From Deinandra increscens subsp. villosa (lineage: Eukaryota; Streptophyta; Magnoliopsida; Asterales; Asteraceae), in NCBI GenBank assembly GCA_039602395.1, contig JBCNJP010000008.1:71077095-71141094 (forward strand): a stretch of DNA of 64,000 nt, given 5' to 3'. Every line of letters starts with the position of its first letter. Within the stretch, counting starts at the first letter, position 1. A model generated the notes under the pieces. The model had not been told where the DNA came from, did not search any database, and saw only the letters and a list, made by a program, of their open reading frames with translations. A program made the translations under genes and the position numbers. Below, one piece after another: positions 23,319 to 35,611 of the stretch.

Positions 23319-23406
23319 ATTCAAACCAGTGGCGTAGCTTTTTAGGAAAACAAATTATATCCCAACCCTCCACTTAATATTTTCAAGCTTCGTCACTGGT
23401 TCAAAC
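23319..23406. mobile_element. Very small hAT MITE, 72 bp
   Basis: The element at 23327-23398 starts CAGTGGCGTAGCTT and ends AAGCTTCGTCACTG, near-perfect inverted ends, and is flanked by ATTCAAAC/GTTCAAAC (8 bp, one mismatch). Confidence 0.75.
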
Positions 23407-24065
23407 TCATTGCTACGTTAGAGTTCTTCATCACACTCACTTGCAAAGAAAATATTCATGAACCGTTCCGACGAGAGTTTGTTTATCTTCGTTTGTTTAC
23501 TAAAATTTAAAATTATATTAATTGGACACGGATTACTAACCTAGTTTTATTATAAAATACCATACTTTCTTATACATCTCTGTGTGATACACGAGTTACA
23601 AACCTAGTTTTATTATTAAATTTTAAAACCACATTAATTGAACACAACTCAGTTTAAAGCCAAATCTCAATTCATGCAACTTATCTTGAAATAGCCATAA
23701 CAAAATACAACACAACTGGTTTTACACCCTAAAACCAAAGTACCTAAACAAATAATTAATAGTCAAAATTTTACTAGAGTTTCAGTCCAACAGCCAATAC
23801 GATGTACTTACATACAACTTACAACGCCCAACCCCAAATCTCAAGCACAAACAAACCAAACTCAAACCCAAACCCAAACCAACCACCTCCGCTCTCACCG
23901 CCCTTACCCTGAGGAGGCGGGCCGTAACACATGATGCTACTTACATTATAAAATTAGGGGATATCATATGCATATGCATGCTCCATTTCTCCTCCTCTTC
24001 ACCACTCCCCACCTCTCATTCTTAACTTCACTAATTACACTCTTTCCATATACACCACCCTTCTC

Positions 24066-27000
24066 TTACCCGTTCGAATCCTCCTCGTTATCCCTAAAAT
24101 TTGATTCAACTGCTGCTGCTATTGCTGCTTTACCCCCGCCATTTACTACAGTGTGCGCCTCTGCTCCTCTGCAATTTATAAACAAAACAAACACATCAAT
24201 TATTACTGTTTTTCTTCCTTGAGAATCAACCAAACCAATATTTATTATTGGGTTATTGGCTTCAAATAATCCTCACTATCACCTTTTGGCCAATAACACT
24301 CCCAACTAACGAATTTCCCTCTGGCAATCCCAACTATCGACATATTTTCCTCCATCAATCCCTCCGTTAATTTTCTTTAACCCTGTTAGTCATCTGCCTA
24401 GACATCCACATTATCATTTTATGCCATGTAGGACAGCCACATAGGCAGATGGCTAACGGAGTTAAAGAAAATTAACGGAGGGAGTGGTGGAGGAAAATAT
24501 GTTGATAGTTGGGAGTGCCAGAAGGAAATTCGTTACTTGGGAGTGTTATTGGCCAAAAAGTGATAGTTAGGATTATTTGAAGCCAATAACCCTTTATTAT
24601 TTACCTTGAAAGAAGCAGCTTTGCACATGCAGCTTTGCCTCTGAGGATGCAATGATCAAGTGGCGTGTGCCCTCTGGAACTGCTGACATTTATAGCCGCC
24701 CCATATTGTAAAAGTAGCTCAATCATACCAACATCTGCAGTTTCACAAGCAAGATGGAGAAGGGTGCACCCATCCAAACCATCTCCATGTACTACTTCAC
24801 TTGTGCCTGCTACTACTGGATCATCTTCCGTGGGTGCCGTCTGCTCTTGCAAAAGCATCGCTTTAGCTAGGGTTAGTGAGGAGTTACAGGATCCACGTTC
24901 ATAAACATGATTCACGTCTGCTTCAAAGTTTACAATCAGACGGTATACAGATTTCTTGTCATTTGCACCGACAGCTTCCCATATATGTTGTGCCACTAAA
25001 CTATGATCCTTTGGCCTTCTTACAAATGCTTTTAAAGCGTACTGCACACAGTTACAACTTACTTTTTAATCATACCAGAAGCCCGTTTTTAAAGTCTTGT
25101 GAATATAGCAGTAAGTTAAATAAACCTTTGCATGGATGAATTTCTCCTTCACAGCTATGGAATCAGAATGACTCGGTTTCGAGAAATAAAGGAGCTGGGG
25201 CTTATCAGACTTGTAAAACCTTCAACAAATTTGGAAAAAAAAAAACAAAAAAAAAAATCTTACCACATATCCATCATGTTAGTAAAAAGGAAAATGAGGG
25301 GCTGAATTTTACCCTGTTGGAATAAGTTCTGCCTTATAGGCAGTTTTGGACTGCAACAATTCCTCCCAAACAGAGTTAGCAAAGGCATTCCCCAAAGACT
25401 GAAACAAGGTAATCACAGATGGCTCCCATACTTTAACATCAAGTGTCAATGACCGCACCTGCAATCAAGAATCTCCGTCAAATTATTGTTTCAAGTAACC
25501 TCGAGTAAAATGATTAAACGACACCTAACATAAGCCTAATAAAGGTTCACCTTTGATATGTGAACACCAAGGTTACGGTGGACACCAGAACATTCAATGC
25601 AGACAAGAACACCTAGATTTAAGCAAGCCCAATCCGGGTCAGGGGCCCCGCAGTCAGCACACTTGTCGTTTCCGCAAACCCTACGCAGCACTTCTATGGG
25701 TTTTGGACCGGCTTGTAAGTGATGTGAAATTCTTGATAGGCGGCCCGGGTTAGGGTAAGCAGATCTCTCAGACGTGTGAAATTCCTCGAGTGCAGTGTTG
25801 TTGTGGTCAAAATCAGAACTTTCAAAGGAACTACTATCACTGGCGGATCGATGATGGCTACTCCCCATTGGACTACCAGACAAACACTATAAAAAATTCA
25901 CATTAAACAAATGTCACTTTCAAGAACGACAAAAAAAAAAAAAAAAAAAAAAGTAACAACTCAAATTGATTTTGATTGCTCTTACCCTCTCAGTAACCTG
26001 AGAGCTTAACAAAGAAGCAATAACGCCTGTTATCTTCTCTATCCAATCCATTTGATCCAAGGTGCTTTCAGCCTGCAGGTCGTGACACAACACCAGAGTT
26101 AAAAGGTGCTATTTGATTAATATCAACATAAGTGTCATTATTTACATGCAGGTCACCTGCAAAGTGTAATTTTTTGTTGGTGAAATAATCCGGAAACAGA
26201 ATCTGAGGTCAGATTGGTCGGCATCAACTTTTATTGTTGATGTTAAAAGGTTAACAGTGTGATGCGCAACAGATTTCTCGTCATGCACTCCACCTCCCCC
26301 ATGGTGATGAGAAGAAAGCCAACGGCTCAGCAGCCCATGACCCAGTTCAGAACTATTTCTTTGAGCAGAAATTTGAGTGCCAGAACCCTAAAAAGTTAAA
26401 TGTTAATAATAATCTTAAATCAGAGACCAAAACGAACATACTTACAGAGGGTTTACTGCTTTGTTTGCGATAGTAGTACAACATTCCTCGGCTATCAAGA
26501 ACAAAAAACCTTCTTTTCCAGTCTCCCCTCAAGTTTGATGAGCGTTTTGAAAGATATCCTTGCCGAATTGTTTGAACCTGATACGTATATATAATCAAGT
26601 TTTATGGAATAAACCCTACACCAGAGATGAAAGTAAGACTGAAAAGATTACATAAAAAGCTGATACCTTCCCCTTTGAAGCAGATTGCATGACTGCCTCT
26701 ATCATTTTATGGGAACTTCTACCGATGGCTTGAATCCCATCTCCATTTGGCGACCCATTTGAGCCAGTTGATGACCATCTGCTTTCTCTATCTATCTGTC
26801 TTTTATACTCTTGCATTCTTTCATTTAGGGCTGCTTGCTCGTAGTTTGATCTTTCTCGAGATTGCTGAGCATATGTTAACACCTATGTGGTGTTGATTGT
26901 ATAATATTATTATCAGCAAGTCCATTAAACATTCTTTTAAGTAAAATTAGATACCTGATTAATATATGGCTCCATCTGATGCAAAAGCTCATATCCCTAC

Positions 27001-30000
27001 AGGATACAGACAAACAAGGATTTCGAAAGATCAAATGCCATGATACATAAGAAGTTAAGATCTTTTTTACCAAAATTAGAATCGACATATCTTACGATCT
27101 TTCACCTGTTTAAAGTAGCGAAGATGAGCATCCATTGTACCACTAACTGCTTCCAGAAATTCAAATCTTTTTTTTGCTTCAACATTGGAAAGTGCCGTGA
27201 CCTGTGTGTACAAGTCTCAACTGTAAAGAACTTATATTGCTAGAAAAGTACGAATAGTTTCCAATTCTTCAAAGATTCTAACCAGATTGAATCGAGCCTG
27301 CTCAAAAGAAGCCCTAGCATTGTGAAGGTCCTGGATATTTGCCTTATTTGTTAAGGTTTGCTGATAAAAAGTTCGATAGAGACAAGAAAACAAAAGAAAA
27401 TGGTAAATACCTCCTCCAAGACTATAGCTATATCACTTTTTGTGCCTTTTTTCAAGGACAGAAATTTCTCCCGAGCCTGTAATATGGATTGTCATAAAAA
27501 TAATAATAAAGATTTGATACCTTGATCACCAACAATAGTGCTACCTTAACAAGTGGATGTTGAATCAATAAACTATGTCAAAATCTACATAGGAGCCTGT
27601 GAAAAACAATCATGGTTTTCCTAGTTGATGATCATTTTATCCCAAAACTAAACAAATCTTTTGACTTCTTATTTGCTGAATGATAAATTTGCAGTCTTAT
27701 TGAAATGTTGTATATGTCTGAAAACTCAGTTACAGACTTACAGTTGCATGCATGATTTCTCAATAAGTTTGTTCCCATAATCATCATTCTTGCTAACTAA
27801 TTGACCCATGGTGAAAACATGCTTATTGTAAATTTCTGGCTCTATTTCTTCATGATGTATGGAATTTCTACCATTCTGAATTCATACGGTGCTAGACTAT
27901 ATTTACATTTCTCTTATGATTTAAGAAATATATGTAAAGGAGTTCTAGGTGCAAAAACGCTTTTTGCATTGCATTGATTGAATGAAAGTAGTTTTACACT
28001 TTTTCTTACATTTTGCAAAGAGGTTAATTCTATTACTCAAGCATGTGATCTTTCAGTCACGAAGAGGTTGCTTACAATTCTAGCAAATAGATAACCTATT
28101 TTGGAATGGGAAATTAGTAACTATAAAGAAACATGAAAATTATTGTTGTTGCTTTCAAACACAATGCAATGATAAGATATCTGTAGCTCAATACAAAAAA
28201 AAATCAATTAGGTATATCATAAAGGTGGGGTGACACTTCTTTCATTTCACATTCCACGCTAATTTTTTGTACACAACACCAAATGGACAGATAAACATAA
28301 AAATGGACCTGGTCGTATAAAAGGCTGGCCTTGTCAAACCGCTTCCGTGCCTCCTGTGCCAATAAATTAATGTTCATAAACCAATGAATTATTGAAGTTC
28401 ATATTGAATTAAATAGCAGACATCTAGAGAGCAAAATTGTATGAAGCCAAGAGTGACTTGTAAATTCAAGATGCCTATATGTGTATTCTAGATTTTACTA
28501 TGAAAAAAAAAGAGTTGTTATATAGACACTCAAGGTTTTACTAAATTCACTCATTTCCTACGGTCGTTTTGGTTCAAACGGTCGTTTCAAGGTCGTTTCA
28601 GTTGAAACGGCCGCCACGTGTCGCGACGACGAAACCTTAAAATTCAGGGGGCCCCCTTATATTGACCGTTTCAAGGTCGTTTTGGTTGAAACTGTCGTTT
28701 CAAGGTCGTTTCACTTGAAACGACCGTTTTGTTTTGGTGTTTTTAGTAAAATCCTCGGGTGGATATAGCAGGAGCCAAAAAAAAAACATCTAAGTAGAAG
28801 GAAAAGAGAGCCATATGTATAGAAACAATTTACCTTGACGTCAAGCATGTCTATATTGACAAATTGCAGTAGTCGGTCATTCAGTATATGCTCAACCTGT
28901 TAGTCCAATAAAAAATGTAAGAAGTTAAACATGCATAGCTTGAGAAAAGGTCGGAATATTTTTATTCGGTCATAAAATTGAAAGGACATCAACAAATTTA
29001 TTGAAAGAACAATAAAAAATTCCATACACAACACATAACACATGTCTCAGCACATGATGGATGAATAGTTGTTATATTGACAAAGTATTGTGCTTGGGAG
29101 GACAAAAAAGACCTGAGATCGAAGGACTTCCTTATACGTTCCAATTTCTCGTAGTGCAATTGTAAACTTTGTCATAACAGGGCCTACAAGTAGATACCAC
29201 AAATTCATCAGCGACAGACTTAAAATTAAAAATCCTGACAACTAAAAATAGTAAAATACTAAACAAACTTGTATATGCTGATATTAGACTACTATAAACA
29301 AATGCTATATAAAGCTTCACTCCAACTATTTGTAACATATTTGCTTAAATTATCTCTATGATTGTCTCACCATGTTACAAACACAACGAATTGATTTACA
29401 TAATTACATATCCATATTTACTTAAGGTGGGTTGCAACCAAGTATTTGTGAGACATACCTCCAAAGGCAACACTAATGGGATCATTGTGTCCTCCTCCAA
29501 AAGTTTCAAGAGTACTGGCAAAAGCAATGTCCCCATCATATCCCTCTCCAAGACCTTCACTGCATATATATGAAGATATAAAAAGCATATCGCATGTAAC
29601 CAAAATAAAAACAGAAAACAGTTTCTTGAATCAAGGGGAAAAGGAAAAGTTGTTGAATACTAAATCACAACTCACGTATATTTTCTACATCCTTTGTAGA
29701 ACTTTAAACTTCTTTCCCTCAAAAGTTCAGCACTTTCCTCCAAACCCTGCATCTGTTAGGTGAAATTCGACATTATCATAAATACAAGCTCAGAGAAATT
29801 TTTATAACTCATCTGAAACAGATTTTTTGGGTTTAAGTTGGGTGAAATAGAACAAAGAGCTAGCTGTCCGGGGAGGGGCTGCACAAACAAATCCAAGTAG
29901 GAAAAGGAAGATGAATCAAGGGCGGGCGGGCATGCTGCAAATAAACATTGAAATTCCTACTAATGGTATAGTGTTGATGTGAAATTTGAAAACAAGAAAG

Positions 30001-30447
30001 TAATGGTCCTGCACAATTTGGCATGGTTAGGGTTCAGTCCCAATCCATAAACTGTTTGGATGGTTGGTCATTCATTTGTCACAAACCCTAGTTTCTTCTT
30101 GAGACCAATAAAAAGTGCAAGAAAGAAAGATTTGTATCTTCCTTATTAACCCATAAAAAGGGACAAAATCTATAATTTAGGCAAAGGGGGCCCTGATATT
30201 TCTACAATTTTACAAGTTAATAGCAGCAATCTGTCTGTTGTTTGCTAGGTTCATATATGAGATGATCAGCACAAGTGATAGGCTCTCTAATTCACACATT
30301 GTTTCATCTTGGGTTCAAATTGCTCACCATTATAATAGTAAGTAAATAGCAGAGCATTTTTTATGTGGAGTTAAAGAGAGAGAGAGAGAGAGAGGAGGAG
30401 ACCTGTTTACGGAACATCGGAGAGTCATCGAGCTTTGCGAAATGCAT
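24066..30447 (-). CDS. AGD3: ArfGAP with BAR, PH and ankyrin domains (SFC/VAN3/AGD3 type), 19 exons
   Basis: GTPase-activating protein for ARF GTPases. In the SFC/VAN3 class it acts at the trans-Golgi and plasma membrane in vesicle traffic needed for vein continuity and auxin transport. Exons, 5' to 3' on the minus strand: 30447-30403, 29752-29676, 29559-29459, 29183-29113, 28896-28834, 28353-28309, 27476-27411, 27330-27283, 27201-27106, 26996-26955, 26882-26667, 26577-26446, 26387-26157, 26072-25986, 25886-25551, 25458-25313, 25219-25126, 25041-24605, 24168-24066. They sum to 2,436 nt (811 aa), close to the usual ~827. Order: start [18 protein letters not shown] (about 5-225); PH (about 291-440, [19 protein letters not shown]); ArfGAP zinc finger C516-x2-C519-x16-C536-x2-C539 with arginine finger R544; ankyrin repeats (about 645-770). 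The serine-rich linker [20 protein letters not shown] favours the AGD3 branch over AGD1. The last exon is shorter and more diverged than expected. All introns are GT-AG and phases close. Confidence 0.95.
24241..24601. mobile_element. Mutator-type foldback MITE in last AGD3 intron
   Basis: The element at 24250-24592 (343 bp) is almost entirely one inverted repeat: GGGTTATTGGCTTCAAATAA at the left and its complement at the right. It is flanked by a perfect 9-bp duplication TTTATTATT (24241-24249 and 24593-24601), the Mutator signature. It fills most of the 436-bp intron, ending 12 bases inside the splice donor. Confidence 0.9.
28512..28768. mobile_element. MITE with GGTCGTTTC repeats in AGD3 intron 5
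   Basis: The left end TAGACACTCAAGGTTTTAC and the complement of the right end (TATCCACCCGAGGATTTTAC) are similar. The interior repeats GTCGTTTCAAGGTCGTTT in both orientations. The target duplication was not resolved. Confidence 0.6.
30370..30396. repeat. (GA)n microsatellite in AGD3 intron 1
   Basis: A GAGAGA run just downstream of the exon 1 donor. Read on the gene strand it is a CT-rich tract. Confidence 0.8.
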
Positions 30448-31394
30448 GATTACCGGTTCTTACTAGTCTTTGTGGGTGGGAAGGAAGGAAGGAGGAAAAA
30501 AAATCCAATCTTTACTCACAGTAGTAGAACTAGAATGGAGCCGGCCCAGGAAGAAAGATGAAGTTTCATTGTTAAGTTAAGCGATCTCGGAATCTAGTCC
30601 GGAAACGTTTGGATCAGAAACAAAAAGAGTACAGAACCCTAAGAAAAAGGAAAGGGAAACCCTAGGAGAGTGAAATTAGGGGGATGTTTTAACTGACTGA
30701 ATGCGAATGAAATCAAAATCAAGGATTCATTGGAGTTCCATCAAGAAAGAAAGAAAGAAAGAAAGAAAGAACAGGCATTTGATTATCATCGATTAATTAA
30801 ACAGAAAAGAAAAGAAAAGAAAGGAAAAAAGAAAAAGAAAGACAAACAACACAGTCAGTCACTCACACTGCTTTTTCTACAGTCTTCCCTACCTTTATTC
30901 ATCTCTTTTCTTATTTTTTAACCTTTTTTTTTTAAATATGGTCATTGGGTACTGGCATCTACTCTACTATATTGTTATTTATCTGAAAATATAATACTTA
31001 TAAATATTTGAGAAAAAGCTTAGAGTTGTAAGCATGATGATTAGATAGATAGAATTAGAGTTATTAAGAGAGAGAGATGGCAATATCAATACCATAGACA
31101 AGGACAGCCGGGGGCCTTTGCTCTTTAAAACGCCATCCCTGGTCCACTTTCATAACTCTCTTCCTCTCTCAATAATCAAACATTATAATCCATCCATCAT
31201 CATCATCATCATCATCATCCAACCCATTTCATTTTTCATTTATTTTTTCCAACATTTTGACCTCAAAGAAACAAACTCTTGTTTTTTATCCCTCGTATAC
31301 AAATTGTGACTATCTAATATACCCCTTTAGTCGAATAAAGAGGTCTATGGATGTTCTTCTAGTAAAAATATCAGTTATTTGACATCAAAATGGG
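30448..31394 (-). promoter_or_regulatory. AGD3 upstream region
   Basis: Sequence before the AGD3 start. On the gene strand it has CT-rich tracts complementary to the GAAA repeats at about 30745-30770, and a CAT/ATC microsatellite at 31195-31219. CT-rich leaders are common in plant 5' UTRs. No clear TATA box was assigned. Confidence 0.4.
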
Positions 31395-32750
31395 TCATGG
31401 AGGATTCCAACTTAACCCTTTAATTTTTAACTTTTCTCGAAAAAAATAAATATCCATCTCCATATATTTGATGTGTTGGTGCTGAACCGGATTGCCTATA
31501 AGGTATACATCACTCGCATTATCACAATAAACAAGTGTGGTGTGTGAAGGTGGTGGTGTGTGTGTGGGAGGGGGGGGGGGGAGGTTTGATAAAGTTCCAA
31601 CAAAAGATTGCGTAGCCAACATTTTCGGAAACAACGTAAGCGACCCCATGTATCATGCTTCAGCACTAGATCTCGAAAGTATAGATTGTCATTTCGAAGT
31701 CCAAGAAATCAAATTTTCGCCTAAATAAACACGGTAGCTAGAAGTATATCGACATGTGTGGGACCCCCCCCCCCCAGCAGCATCGGTATAGGTGCACATT
31801 TTGTCAAATGGTGACTCACGGATAGTTACGTAAAAGTCCAATATGCCTTTGAGATATCGCAAAATATGCTTTAAGGCATGCATGTGCAGGGTGCGAGGAG
31901 CCTACATGTGAATACACACACATGTTGAGCTGCGTATGTAATACTAGGGGCGGGTAAAAGTGAGGTTGAATAGCACGACTACTTGACAGTACTTGGAATC
32001 ATCGTCAAGAGGGGTTTCGTCGCTGCACTGGTTTATGTACCAGTGTCGACAAGTGTAGTAATCGAGTTACAGAAAGATCTACCAGTTTTCTCAAGAATAA
32101 CTTTAGCATACTTTCCCAAGACAGGAGAAGACCCATGTTGGTGCGAGTGACTAATATGCCCAATAAATAACTTAAAGGACCAAGATCTCTCATGACAAAC
32201 TCTTTAGCTAATAAATGCATAAAATATTGATGAAGTACCTTTGATGATGTGGTTAGAATTATGCCATCCACATAGAGAAGAAAATAAGCTATGTCTTGAC
32301 GGTATATGAACAAGGAATGGTCGGCTGGTCGCATTGACTATGAGTGAACCCCACTGGGAAAACATAATCTACGAACTTTTAGCACCAAGCAAGTGGTACC
32401 TGCTTCAAACCGTAGAGAATGCATTTGATCAAACCTATGTAATCAGCGGTACCGGTTGTCTCTGACTCTTGGATATCGATGCATGTAAATTGTTTCTATA
32501 AGAGCGTCGTGTAAGAAGGCATTCTTAACGTCAGGCAGATGAATATGCTAATCATGAAAGAGAGCAATAGTAAGAACTGTTCGAATAGTAGCCAGCTTTA
32601 CAACCACGCTAAATGTTTCTCTACAATCCATACCAACATGTTGAGACCTGCCACGTACCAATCGAGTCTTGTATCGCTTAGGTATATCGTTAGAGTTAGT
32701 TTTGTGGCCTGCTATCACAATCCATGCGATCACAATCCATGCCAACATGT
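31395..32750 (-). pseudogene. Degenerate Copia pol (reverse transcriptase to RNase H)
   Basis: Minus-strand frames, in order: RT start with KRYKTRLV and CRETFSVVVK (about 32690-32600); the RT core, where the catalytic YVDD reads YVDG followed by IILTTSS (about 32285-32260); a GPLSYLLGI segment (about 32180); RNase H pieces with HILRYLKG (about 31870), LISWTSK (about 31690), and VYCDNAS with EMDIYF (about 31550-31450). Stops and frameshifts separate them, and one catalytic Asp is lost. No LTRs were found. A dead insertion. Confidence 0.85.
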
Positions 32751-35500
32751 TGAAACCTGCTCACATGTAAATGTTTTCTACATTTTATCTCGAATGTACA
32801 TATTACACATAATGACGAAAAAATATATTACAGTTTACAAAACTTGTAAAAGTTTGTTTGTATACAACATTAACATTTTATTTGTAAGTTTACCATAATT
32901 GTCAGAAGATTTATAGCTTTAATTTGTCTCTACTTTTAACTCTAGAAAACGCAATAAGATTGAACCTTGAAAACGGTTCAAGTATCTCTTGAGCACTTTC
33001 TAAAGTTGTTTCTTTATTGGTTATTTACAGAAGTAAATTTCCGTTTTGGTTAATTTTAGTGGATAATCTATGTAAGACTGAAGTTAACTTCTTAAACCTT
33101 GAATTTTTCTAGTCAATATATGTTTGTTACACATATATGAACATGTTGTAACGCTCAGGTTCGTCTTGAACACTTTTTAATTCGGATCTTTTTCTGAAAT
33201 ACTTATAAATCGATCAACTTAGATTGAGTATTTTTGAATTGGTGAAATAGGTTAAATTAAAAAAAAATAGTTAAAATAATAACTTAGCTAAATGGCAATA
33301 GATGTCACCAAATGCATTAGATAAATTTTTTTAGCTAAATTAAAAATAGGTTATACGGATTGAAAGATATATAAAGTATATTCGGATAGATCTCGTGTAT
33401 TATATGAGTTGAATGGTTAAAAAATTTAAAATTGATAATTTATTTATACTACTCCTATAATTAGAATTGTATATTACATTACATTAAATAGTTAAATAAG
33501 TCTTTTTATCATATTTAAGTATGTAAAATATATGTAGGTGCCAAATATACTTTCTTGTTTTTTTTTTCTCAGCCTACTTCCATCAATATGTAAATTATAT
33601 GTTAATTGAACTTCACAATCTTTTGTTTGCCTCTTATGTACTCCAAAAGTTGTTTACAGCTTAAAAAATTGCCTACGTTTGTAGACTCGTCTTCAAGGAA
33701 ATAAACAGTTTGCTATTTTATATCATGGCCGGCACCACGCGCAACCCGAATTTAAACTAGTTATATATGAAATAAAGTTTTTGCAAGACTACATATAACC
33801 CAGGTTAAAATTAACCCATTATCAACCTCAAACAACTTGATCCATTACCCAACCTTCCATGTTTGTATTGTGGCAGATGTACTAATGAAAGTGGTTAAAA
33901 GGGTAAAAACATCATTCCATGTTGGCATTAACCAATCAAAATTCAAAGAAAACATACCAAACGATTAACTTGCATGATTTTTGCATTTTGACTGGAGCAA
34001 AACTCTTCTTCTAAGGCCAAAAATGAAAAGAAAATAAATACAACCACCTACTTTTGTTACAAATCTATCTTTTGGAATAACAATCTGATATAATGCTTTT
34101 GAATTTAAACTTTGTTTGATGACAGGATGTTGTTTGGGTGCTACTCTCCATGTTGATGCCACAGAAAAAACTACAAAAAACACAACATAGAAACTCATGC
34201 TAGCTAATGGTGTATATCTCAAGAAAACAACAAATAAATCATAATAAATGAGCTTTAACATAAGCTAGTATATGGTCATGAGTTGGAAAACAAGAATGAA
34301 TCATGTTAATATAATCTATTAGTGGCCAACAAACAACTTGTAAAAACTAACACTTGCACTTGGATGCTGCAAAATCCCATTAGAACAAACATTTACAACA
34401 CAAACACTTCGAATTATACAACTTGAATGCACCTCAATAGTCAGCTCTTTGCTCAAATTCTTAAAGTGTTCATTAAGAATCTTGAAATGCATCAATTTGA
34501 ACTTTTTGGGTTAGTCAAGACCTGCCTGATCCAAAATTGGTAAGAGTCAATAGTTTCATAGTTTAACTTTTGTACCTTTTGGATAAAGAATCTTGAATTG
34601 CATCAAGTTAAACTAATTAACTCCATGGTAAGCTAACTGGAGAATGCATGATAAAAGCTCAACAGAAACATCCATAAAACCAATCTGTTTACGAACATAG
34701 CACATCAACCCAGAAAACCAATTAAAGATCAGTCAAGAAAGAACTTAACATGGGGTCAAACTGGTACAATTTAGAGCTTAGGGCAGCTTAGCAAATATTG
34801 TGTTATTAAAAAGTAGTTAAGAAGGTAGTAAACAACTCACAGCTTAGAAGTAACTTACCTTTAACCTACTGAAGCTATTTTGAAGACAACAGTCCAAGCT
34901 GAAATTCTGCTGAATTCACATGCAGTGTAGTTATATTATTAAAAGGAGTCTTCCATTCATGCCATCAAGAAGGTGGGTAGGGTAACCCACATCATAAAAA
35001 TAGAGGTTCTGCGATTAATGTAAAATGAAGATGAACTATTGTACACAAACTACACCACGTTATAAAAATTAGGAATCTTTAGAGTATGAAAACAAAGAAT
35101 ATTTATTTATTTTTGTTAGTATCAAGCTGATAATTCAATCATAAGCACCATTTCAAAACTAAAATATGTTTTAGGAGACACAGACCCAAATGTAAACACC
35201 TACAAACCAAAAAAAAAAATAAATAAATAAAAAAATCAATGAAGACATCAAGAATATATGTGACCCTGAATGGTTAAAAGAATCATAACTACAATTACTT
35301 TTTGCCACTAGTCCAAACACCCCTAGTGTGTGTATATATATATATAGTGGTTATAATTTGGGCTGAGTTGTAGTAAGTAGCAGCAGTAAGTGAGAGAGAA
35401 AGCAAGGTAAGATATGATGCATGCACTGAAATGGTACTTACTACTTAAACCATGGTTGAGTTGAAAGGGGGACCAGGGAAAAAAAAAATATCTTCCAAAA
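32751..35500. other. Intergenic between Copia relic and LIR1
   Basis: AT-rich. One minus-strand frame at 33965-34261 has, from about 34200, MSFYVVFFVVFSVAST, a hydrophobic stretch that could be a signal peptide. It matches no family I know. Otherwise nothing coding is seen. Confidence 0.4.
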
Positions 35501-35518
35501 CAAACAAACCAATCCCAT

Positions 35519-35575
35519 CCTTATCCCACTCATCTTATCTCCTTAGTTAAAGCTTTTGCCTATATATATACATGT
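35519..35575 (+). promoter_or_regulatory. LIR1 promoter: two I-box cores and TATA box
   Basis: CTTATC at 35520-35525 and 35534-35539 is GATAAG (I-box) on the opposite strand, a motif typical of light-regulated plant promoters. CCTATATATATAC (about 35559-35571) is the likely TATA box, 40-50 bases before the ATG at 35612. This fits a light-induced gene. Confidence 0.6.
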
Positions 35576-35611
35576 GCAAGTTAAAACCCATCAACAATAA
35601 TTAAACAGAAA

